Below, one piece after another: positions 44,301-55,200 of a DNA stretch of 64,000 bases. The stretch's first letter is position 1. The number at the start of each line of letters is the position of its first letter. The DNA is from Merluccius polli (Eukaryota; Chordata; Actinopteri; Gadiformes; Merlucciidae), in the NCBI GenBank assembly GCA_030340625.1, contig JAOPHQ010005691.1, positions 1-64,000 on the forward strand, given 5' to 3'. The position numbers and the translations under genes were made by a program. The notes under the pieces are model-generated. The model worked only from the letters and a program-made list of their open reading frames with translations, made no database searches and was not told where the DNA came from.

Positions 44301-44999
44301 GTATGAATGTCTAAAATGATCAAAAAATATTATATTATATATAAGATACAGTATATATTATCTTTACAGACAATTAAAATGTGTTTTTATTTGTTGTTCA
44401 AATTAAATAGAGGCAATATATTTCCACTTTACACAAACACATTTCAATATTCACACTTCATTGCTGGAAAGAAAGAAGGTAGGATTTATAAGATTCAAGG
44501 AAAATACCCAAACTGTACAAACGGTATAAAAAAATGGATGTTAAACACAGTCAAGCCCTGAGAGCCACTTTTCACCATCTCCAGCTGGGCATCTGCATAG
44601 AGAGAGAGACCGCCATTTAACAACAGTGTTCGCTTAATGAGGTCCTGTGTCCCTCTTCTGAAGAAAAGTTCTACATTTATTTCAAATATATTACTTTTGT
44701 TTCATTCCTATTATATAAAATTGGTTTGAAAGACAAGACTCGAGAGAAAAGTACCCTTGTGATCAAATATAAAAATCATTTCATCTCACATGGAAAAGAC
44801 AGACAAATAATGGCTTCTGTACGTACATATTGCCAGTGACGAGAAATTCCTTCAAAGCCACAAAAAAAAAGAATAAACAAAAGGGAGAACATCGCTAACT
44901 TCTTGAGGGGTCAAAGAGAGACGATGATATTCCCTCATCAGGAATATCCTGGTTACTTTCCCATGCATTCTTCATTTCCTGGATAAACTAGTTCCTCCT
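44300..44999 (-). other. dhx32: Probable 3' untranslated region of dhx32
   Basis: Lies directly downstream of the dhx32 stop codon on the minus strand. Minus-strand AATAAA signals are present near 44675-44680 and 44385-44390; which one is used cannot be told from the sequence. Confidence 0.5.
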
Positions 45000-45210
45000 T
45001 CACTGGAGGACACAGAGGTCAGCATTGTCCTGGCTGTCCCGTGTCTCCCCAGTCCGCTCCTGCTGTCCGCTGGTGTATGTGTGGCTGTGCGCCTCTTCCC
45101 CCCCCAACGCACTGTCCTGCTCCAGAGTCTGCCTCAGCTCCATCAACATCTCCTTCCCCTCGCTCGCCGGCAGGTTCCCCAGGTAGTACTGAGGAGCCAG
45201 CTCCACCAGC
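45000..45210 (-). CDS. dhx32: dhx32 last coding exon
   Basis: LVELAPQYYLGNLPASEGKE to the LCVLQ stop at 45000-45002. The acceptor TAG directly follows a TG microsatellite. Confidence 0.92.
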
Positions 45211-48200
45211 CTACACACACACACACACGCACGCACACACGCAAACACACACGCACACGCACAAACACGCAGGCGCACACACACACACACACACACACAA
45301 AGCTTAATCGTTTACTGCAGACACACATGGAACCAGTTAGACAAGTTTAAATGAATGAAAATGTGGATGGCAGAGAAGGTTTAATTAGATGCACATGCAA
45401 GCAACCCAATCAGTAGTAATCACCAAAGACATAAATCTTCAAACTCACATATTTTCCCAAAGCTACAGCAACTAATGCGATTCTATTTTAATGTTAGGGT
45501 ACCCTAATCCTAACCCTAACCCATGTTTTTTTGGGTTGACTTCCCTTTAAGTTGAAACAGATCACAAACCCTACAGGTTGAACTCACATGTGCGGGTGTA
45601 CTTGGGAGGCCGTGCGGATGCAGTTGTCATGGGAGATGGTGAAGTCGTGGTAAAGCACCCAGGGGGGCGGGTCCGAGGCCGGCTGACCACATAGGTAGGA
45701 GGAGAAGGGGTGGAGGTGGGCCACGTGGCGATGGGTGAGCAGCAGGTAGTTCCCTGAGCCGTCCACGTCGTGGGCCACCTGGTGGGGAAAAGAGACAGTG
45801 ATTTAACCCAAATTAAATGGCTGGTAGACGATAGGGACCTACCGCAGTAGACCCTTTTCACAGTGGCATCATGGGAGGATAAACACAGGTGTGGCTCATG
45901 ACTAGGGCTGACACCTGCTGGTCGGTTGGTCAATTCGCTCTCAAATTGTCACTGGTCGGATAATTGCTGGTGTTACTTTCATAAGAAGAAAAGCTTCTTA
46001 AAATCTTTTTTTTTCCAGGGGCAGGATGGACATATGCAGACCAGATCAACCCCAATTGTGCGTAAAATGTCTCCCGGGACAAAGGATGCCAGCTCCCAAC
46101 CGTGCGATGCTTCGACAGTACACCCATGCGAGGGACAATGACACTGAAACGCAGATAGAAGCGCAGCGCAGTGATTTTAGCTCATTGAAAACAGAAAGAT
46201 TTCTGTCAGATTAGTCTTGTTCTAAAGACTAGACATTGGACAATATTTCACACTATTAGATCGCTGATATTGATAGGCTATTCAACACATTTTTTTCCTA
46301 ATATCAAGGACATTATGTGACACTTGGGGAAATATGTGTGAAACATTGTCCAATGTGTACTCTTTAAAACAAAACTAATCTGAAATAAATTGGCTCTCAA
46401 TGAGCTTCTGAGATTAGGAAGCAAAAAAGGGGGAATAGTGAACGTCAAACTGAATTCATCATTGTGGATATAATTGTGTGTCCAAATATATTAAATGTCT
46501 CTTAAACGAATCGATCAAATTTTATGAACAAACTAAATACAATAAGTGTGTTCTTGTGTTGTGACACTCATAGCCATACATGCAGCGTAGAGTTCTCAGT
46601 TGCTTGATTCGTTATTATTCGTTCTATAAAATGATATAATAATGATGCCATTGTTGGCATTATTATATCCCAACAATGCACAACAAACTGAAATAAGGTA
46701 GCCTAATTTTTTTGATATGGGGGCGGGGCATTGTAAACTTGGTAGGCCTAATAATCATAATGATACGTGATTTGATGTTTTAAACAAGGTATGTGTAATG
46801 TTCTACTCTCATCGATCAGTCTTTGTCTGCCTGGCGCGCTTTTCAGTGGACTTTGCCCTTGCGTGTGAAGGGCGTACCATCTGGATAACGTGCAGATTTA
46901 TTTTGGTTGAGTACAGCCCTACTCATGACCCTAATTACGAAACACTAATTATGGGTGTGCTCCTTTTATGTGCCAGGGCACGGGTTGTAGACTAAACTAG
47001 TGAAGATAAGTCCACTACCCTGCCCTGGTACATAGAAGGAGCAGACCCATAATTAGTGTTATGAGCTGTGTTTGTCCAGAGGTGTTTACGCATGACACCT
47101 CTGTGAAAGGGGTCTCTATCCCTGTCCCCAACTAAAGAGCATTGGCAGGGCAGGGGTGGGCAGTGGGCAGGAAGGGAGATATGTCTGAGGTTATAGATGC
47201 ATTTTCCCTTATATTCTTTTGTTATATATATATTCTTTTTTTACATGTGTATTTTCTGGTATGGGATGTTTGCTATATATATATATATATATGACAAATA
47301 TAGATAAGATACTCATAAGATACACCTTACTTTAAGAAAAAAGCCAGAGATGAGCGCTCGCTTCACGTTGGTGCAGTTGTCCTGACAACCGAAGGCAGGG
47401 GGTGAAACGGGAAGCTCTATTCGCTGCATCACCTCCAGCAGCTCTGCCCTGATCACCACAGCCAATCGTAACGCAGCAGGGTTGAGGAAGTTCATCGTGC
47501 ACCACGTCTCATCCTGGTTATCTGATATATTCACAACATGTACATAACATAACGCATCTACACACCTCCCAGGTCAAATTAAATACACAAGGGTATATAC
47601 TGTGTACTCAATAAAACTAGTACTTCATAAAATCATTGAAAAAGGATGGACAATGGTACAAAACGTACGTTGTAAGAAAGCGTGATAAATATTGATGAGA
47701 GTGAAGTGGTCTCCCTCTGCGTGCAGTAGAGGGCGCCGTTGGGTGACCACAGCTTCTTCTCTGGTCGGAGCCGAGGTCATGAAGCAGCAGGGCGCTGGCA
47801 GACAAGAGAAAAAGAAAGAGCACTTCAAATGAATGATTGCCTGTTGATATGGATGTACATCTTTCTACAGGGGTGAGAGATCATTCTATTGTGCAGTGTG
47901 TGTGTCTGTCCGTGTATGACTAGGCACTCAGTTCTGTATGTTTGAGAGTCACGAGACAATCGAGAGCTGCCAAATAAAACAATATAGAAAGGGAGGAGGT
48001 AAAGGAGGCGCAACACTCCCGTGGAACGGCTGTGTCCTCTGCCCTGCGTCAATTTCCACCGGACGCGTTACGGCAGCGTAGTGCTGCGAGGCGGCTGGAT
48101 TCGCGGGATCATGCGAGAACTACAAGACCACGCGAGAATCAGGAGACCACGCGATAATTTGTGGATGTCAAAATAGAACAAACGGTTACAAGGTTACTTT

Positions 48201-49224
48201 GCCTTTCCGAAGTTGACTTGCAGTTGCTTTGTCTGTCAGAAGTTGATTTGCTGTTGATTTGGTCGTTTTTCCTAGATTTGTGTGCTTCTACCATGAGTTG
48301 GTAGGCTATATAGTAAATGTTTACTTTTTTGTCTGGTTTAATTGTGTTTAGTGTTGTTTATTGTTGTTATGTCCTAATGTGTTGTGCTGTAGCCTATAGA
48401 CAAAGTCAGTTATAAACGACAACGATTTGTGGCCGTGTTCGATCGGGAGGGTGGTTTTATTTTGAAAATTGACCGGATGCTCTATGGCTTTTACTATTTC
48501 ACTTCCTGCCCGGTCGGTCTGCTGTTTAAATTGACGCGGTTCAGCAGCGGCTCGCGTCAAAACGCTGCGTAAAGATAGCGTTGCGGCTGCGGCGCGCCGC
48601 TCCTGGGACACTGCTGAGACGTTCCGCAGCGGCCCGGTGGAAATGCTTTCATTGACTAGAGTGGCAGCGATCAGCAGCGGTGACCGCAACGCAGCCGTAA
48701 CGCGACGCTCACGTCCCCGGTGGAAATGTGTTCAGCTTCAGCTTGTCCCAAAGAGAAACGCGGTCTCTATCGTGTGGCAGTATTTTGGCTTTAAAAGGGA
48801 GGATACGGCTCTGTGCTTCGTTCGTTGTTCAATAAATCGGAAGTAAAAGTACTTAATTTGTATCTTCTTCATTTATTTTCAGACACTGTAGGTTTTACAG
48901 TCCTTTTAAAAGTGACAATAAAAAAAATAGTTGCAATAAATAGGTCCGGAGGAATCATACTAGTATCAATTTAACTGGCTGTGGAGCAATTATGCTGCCA
49001 CAGCCCCATCTAGTGGCCAAACCTTTTTTTGCGCAAGGGGTGGTGGTAGTTATCGTCCATTTATCGTTATCGAGGTGAACTGCTCAATATATCGTGATAT
49101 TGATTTTAGGCCATATCGCCCAGCCCTAGTACACAATATATTCAGAAGTAATATATTGCAATATTCTTTTTTTCCCAATCCGGTTTGATTTCTGACATGG
49201 TGTATCACACAATATTACGGGTGG

Positions 49225-49275
<51 letters not shown>

Positions 49276-52200
49276 TGCACAAACATGTGCGCGCACATAC
49301 ACACACGTCGTCATTGATAGATATCGGACACTCAGATACAGAAGGGTCCGCTTTAAAAGGAGTTTAGTTCCATCAGCCATTGAAATCCTCAACAAGCCTC
49401 ACTGATTCATTTGCCACACTCTGTTGTATGGTGTCCTGTCATATGTTGTTTTCTGTGACTGTTTCTTTTTGTGTTACCTGTTCTTACATGTTATGGTGTG
49501 TGTCCAATTTCTGACATGACAGTGTATGTATGTGGAAACAAATTTCCCTTCGGGGACAATAAATACTCATCATCATTGTGGTCTACCTGTGAGCATGGCG
49601 GCGATGGTGAGTAGTTCGTCCACGCAGTCGTACTCGCAGGCGGCGATGAGGGCCTTGGCCAGCGGCGGCTCCAGGGGCAGCTCAGACATGATGATGCCCA
49701 CCTCCGACAGGTTCCCGTCATCGTCCAGCGCCGCCAGGTAGTCCAGGTCCTCCAGAGCCTGCATCAGAGCCTCCGGGGCTGGACGGAGGAGGAGAGACAG
49801 AGGAGGAAGAGCGAGAGATGGAGGACAGAGATGGAGCAGAGAGGGAGAAGAGAGAGAAATGGAGGAGAGATATGGAGAGAGAAAAAGAGAGAGGGGAAGG
49901 GATGGAGGAGAGGCGGAGAAGAGAGATGGAGGAGAAAGAAAGAAGAGGGGGAAGAGAGAGATGGAGGAGAGAGATGGAGAGAAGAAGAGAGAGGGGAAGA
50001 GATGGAGGAGAGGAGAAAAGGAGGAGAGAGGAGAGAGGAGGGAGGGGAAGAGAGAGAGAGGAGAGAGGGAAAGAAAGAGAGAGGAAAGGGGAGAGTCAGG
50101 AAGAGGGAGAGGAAGAGAGAGGGGGGAGAGGAAGAGAGGAAGGAAAGAGAGGTGAATAGAGGGAGAAGAGGAAGAGAGAGAGAAAGTGAGAGAGAGTGAC
50201 ATCAAACACCAGGGGCCTCATGTACAAAGACTTGCGTGGATTTCCTACTGAAACTTGGCGTACGCCAAAACCCAGAAACTGTCGTACGCACAAATAAATT
50301 CAAATTTATCAAAGTGTGCGTACGCATGGATCCGAGCGCGTTTCTTTTGTACATCCCGACCAACGTGGAACTGGGTGCACAAGCAGAGGTGGCAAACTCC
50401 TCCCTGTCCACGCCCCCATTTATATATGCAAATCTATTTAAATAGGCCCTGGACCTGAGAGTCACCTCTTTATCTGATCAGATAAAACAAGCAAGTGTGG
50501 CACAGAGGATATTTATATATTATTGCCACTTACTTAAATGTGTTATTTTATATGTATGCACTTTATTTTGCATTTTTACAGACACCTCCCCATTCAATTT
50601 TAAGCATTATTATTATTATTATTATTACGTATTAAAGGCACGAGACCACCCGCGGCTATATAAACTGTGGGCTGCGCTGCAGTTCTTCAGTTCGGCAGTT
50701 AACCGGGACCAGTAAAGCCACTGAAGACCAGCCGACTCACTTGTCTTTTTATTTAATTTATTCTTTCAGAATAACATCTTTTCTAAAATATGCCAACCCT
50801 TGAGTCAGCTTGCACTCTATAGGTGTAACACAAGCATGAACAAAGGAAAGAAAAGAAATGTCACAGAGTCCGAGTTGGAGATTGTGGTGAATGACATGGA
50901 GCCGCAGAGGGAGATTCTCTCTGGTCCCCTGTCAGCAGGGATCAATATGAAGAGGAAGGAAATGAGTGGGAGCGTGTGTGTGTGAGGCTGTAAATGCTGT
51001 GGGCGCATACACACACAGGTGAAAAAGAAGTGGTCGGATCTGAAGGTGGAGGTGAAGCGGAGGGTTTATATATAATATATTCTATGCGTCACTTTCATGC
51101 CGCACACTTGGAAGACCACTAGGTGGCGCTGTTTTTGAGCAAATTCCGTAACGCTAATAACTCCCGCATACTTTGTCGCACATTCGAAATCGGCTTATGA
51201 GCCAATTGTCATCGTTTGCAAGTAAATCCCGTTCCCTAAATACTCGCTCACGTCGGATTGCACCATTTGCAAGGTCCTCTAACAACGCTGACGCTGCCAT
51301 CGGTAATACCATTTTCTTCATCACATTGCGCATGCTTTTATATCCACCCTATATAATTGCAAACACGGTGGGTGTGTTAATTGTTCATAAGTGTGTCTCT
51401 GACGTGCACATCACTCTGATGACTAATTGTTTTTGACATTATTAACAGTTTCCCAGCATCACCTATAAGTGTCGCCAAAGGAACAATAGCTGTAGAAACG
51501 TGCGTACACCAGCCATGAAGTTGGCGTGGGGCACCTCACATTTCCACGGTCATTTCACGTTTCATACATCTGAACGTGAGTGTGGAAAAGGACGTACGCA
51601 ACATTTTTGTGTGTACGCAACCTTTGTACATGAGGCCCCAGGTCTAGGGGGAATGCATCAACTTGATTGGTCCATAACATTCATAATTTTCTTAATGTTT
51701 AAAGGGTATATAGTTACCAGGTCTGTCCAGGAACTTGCACTGTCCCATGTCAGCGATGTCCAGCCGTTTGAGGAGCAGTACGAGTCTGCTGAGGTTCTCC
51801 TCCATCACCCTGGGACAGTGCGCCTCCTGCATGCCCTTCTCGTACAGTGACTGGGGGTACAGGCGCACACATAGCCCTGGTGGTGGCAGTGGTAGCGGTG
51901 GACAGTACCATTAGTAATAAATAACACACCTTACATGAGTACATGCATAGGCGTAGATTATGGGGGGGACGGGGGGGACATGTCCCCACCACTATTTATA
52001 ATTTGAATTTTGACCCCGCCACTTTTATAAATGTACAAACCAATTGCGACCCAAAAAATCCCCACATACTCAACCAAAACCGTCAAGTCTAAATCATGCG
52101 ACAATCGCGCACCCCCGTCGACAATCGCGTACCCCCCCCCCCCCCCCCAGTCCAGCCCTGGTCCCCACCCCTTCTAAAACCAAACTGACACCCTTGGGTA

Positions 52201-55200
52201 CATGCATCTAAATCTAAAATGCTGATTCCCTGAATATAAGTACATAAGCAATAGATACTAATATTTCATTATAAGGTCTAAAATTACGGCTGAACAATTA
52301 ATCAAATTATTATCGAAATCGCAATATGGCCAAGTGCAAGTTGCAGGAGCTGCAGTTTTTTAAATTAAGGTAAAAGTACTGTAGTGCTACAGAGATGCCC
52401 TGGCCTACACATTTTTTTCTCCAGATGTAAGGACACATGTGTGTTTGGTACAAACCAATTGTCCAAAAAATGGTCACATTATGAACATGAAAATTGTGAT
52501 ACAAGAATTATTAATCCCACCAACTAAAAGTGAATCATATCACAATCACAATATATGTCAAAATAATCGCAATATTATGCACACGTTGAATGCATTCATA
52601 TATATATGCACCAGATGAAAAGATTAAGATTATTGGACCAAATGTAATAAGAAAATTTGATTTGAAGAACAGTGTCTGTTCTATTCAGATGTCCTACCTT
52701 TAAGGCAACTGTTGACCCTTTCGGTGCGCATGTCTGCCTGCTGCTTGCTGATTGGCCGGAGGACATGGGAGTTTGCCCGTATTTGTGGATTGTAAACCTA
52801 TCACGAAAGAATAAGGAAGGATAGAAATGTTGATCACATAACTCTGTCTTATATCACATATTTAACTACTTGGCTCCATCAAACTAGTTAGACATTCCAA
52901 TATAATATTATTATTGGTAACAGAATGGATACATGGACATTATACTCGGTCGACTGCTATTTATATTTATATATTGTACATTACATGCCATCAGTCTTTT
53001 TTTGCACAAATTCTCTTTGCACACTTTTACTCTTTTGTATCCTTTATATCCTTATCCAATGTATAAACTGTTTTTAAATGTTATATATGTTTTAGGATTT
53101 TTTTGTTGTATTATGTCGGCATAGTCTGAGATGTCAACCACACCAGCATTTCACTGCACTGTATGAGCATGTGACAAATACAGACGAATAAAGACTTTGC
53201 ATCTCTGAATGTTGAACTCACAGTCTTGAGCTGAAGGCCCGTGTCTATGACGTAGCGTATCCCAGGCATGGAGAAGGAGGCCTCGGCCAGGGTGTCAGTC
53301 AGTATCACCCTGCGCCTCCCCGCCTCTCCTCCAGCCGAGGCCTTCGGCAGCGAAGCCTCTGGCTCGGCCTCGTACACCCGTTGGCTGGCCGCTCCCAGGC
53401 TAGCGTGTAGCGGTAGCGTCCGCAACAGACCCAGGTGAGGACTTAGCGCTACCGCCTCCTTCTCTAGCAGCGAGGCGCACTCCTCCACCTCCTAGCCGGA
53501 GGAGAGAAAAATATATTTCAGACATACCTTGTTAAAGCTGCTGTTGGTACGATAGAAAAGAGCAGAAGATTTGGGAAGTAAACAAGCCTAAAAAACACCG
53601 GACATTGATAACAATCAGTAAGTCACTTGTGCTTGCATTCCATCCAGGGTCCGAAATGAACATCTGCAACCAGCCAATGGCGGATAGATTTGACAATTTG
53701 ACAGGCATATTACAGATTCGATATTTGGCAGGTAAAAAAACAAAATTCTAAAAGTTATTTAGTTTGTTAGCTTGGACCCTGACTCCATCGGTAGAGAAGT
53801 CCACACAGTATGGAGGTCCTCACCTGTGCGCTGGCGAGGAACACCATGACGTTGCCCTCTTCCCCCCTCCGGTGCAGATCCAGAACCATGTGACATGCCG
53901 CCACCAAGCGCTCCCGCCCCGCCGGCGGCTCCCGGTACACCGTCTCCACCCCCATTCTCTCCCCCACTACGACCCGCCCCTCGTCGACCCCTCCCTCCCC
54001 CTGCTCCTGTGCCGTTCCAGAGCAGCCTTCAACAGCAGCCGTAGTAGCGGTGGTGTTAAGCGCCAGGAGAGGCACGGGGCCCAGGAAGGTGGCGAGGCGC
54101 GGGGCCAGCACGGGGTGACAGAGTATGACCACGCGGAGGTCGTGGGGCCGCTGGCGGCACACGTCACACAGCAGGCCCAGGAGCACGTCGGTGGGGATGG
54201 TGCGCTCCTGCAGCTCGTCCAGCACCACCACGCCGTACTGCCGCAGGAGGGGGTCCGACATCATCTCTTCCAGGAGCAGCGAGTCGCTCATGAACCTGGA
54301 GAGAGGGCTCAAGGTTAGAGGATGATGCACGACGCATCACAGGATCATTTAGGGGATATTAGCCCCTCGTGAGACCATCCCAATGTTCAAGTTTGCCTTT
54401 TGTGATCTTGCTCTCTTCGCTCTTGCTGAATCCGGTTGGAAGTAAAGCGAAAACATATTCTCCTCTGAGAAAGGCCATCAGTGGAAATTTCTCTTCATCT
54501 TTTAACGTCGTTATTCGGTCTATTTCGGATAAAACCTTTGAACTGAAACTCCCTCTCCCGAGCGCTGATTGGTCAGACTATTTAAACATTTTCGGGAGAA
54601 AATGTGAACTTGCGAGATCAGGATGGTCTCACCAGGCTAATGGATTATTAGGATGGAATCAGAATCCCAAAGAGCTTTATTGGTGCAGTGTAGAAAAGAT
54701 ATCAAAATAATAAAAAAATAAAAAATGAATGAAGAAACTAAGAAATTAAATACATAGAATATATAATACATACAAATTGTAAAGTGTGTGATGGTTATGG
54801 ACAAGTCTGTGGTCTGTGGGAGTCGGAGGGCTTGTTGGTGAGGCCTATTCATGGATGTATTATAAGAACGGGATACACAGTCAATCAGGTCAACCTCCTG
54901 TTTAATTTACTGAGTATCACTTTCATTATGAAAAACCTGCCACCTACTGGTGATGTGTAGCACATTTGCTTACTTTTCTTGCTGTTTGAGTCTTAATTTT
55001 TAATATAATTTCAGAATGTATTCCAACAACACCAGTGTACAATGGAAAGCACTAGAGCACAAGAGTGAGTGAGAAAGGGAGAGAGATTAACTTTCAGGTG
55101 AGTAATACAGCCACACTGCTGCTACCAATTTAACTATTAAATTCGAGCCACAATAAGAGGTTAGGGTGCGGCTGGAAAGAGGATATCATGTGACGATACC

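Noticed and set aside
49818..50205. Long open frames rich in Glu/Arg or Ser/Leu/Pro beside exon 7
   Set aside because: They are translations of the purine repeat on both strands; the minus-strand frame only joins the real exon 7 by chance.
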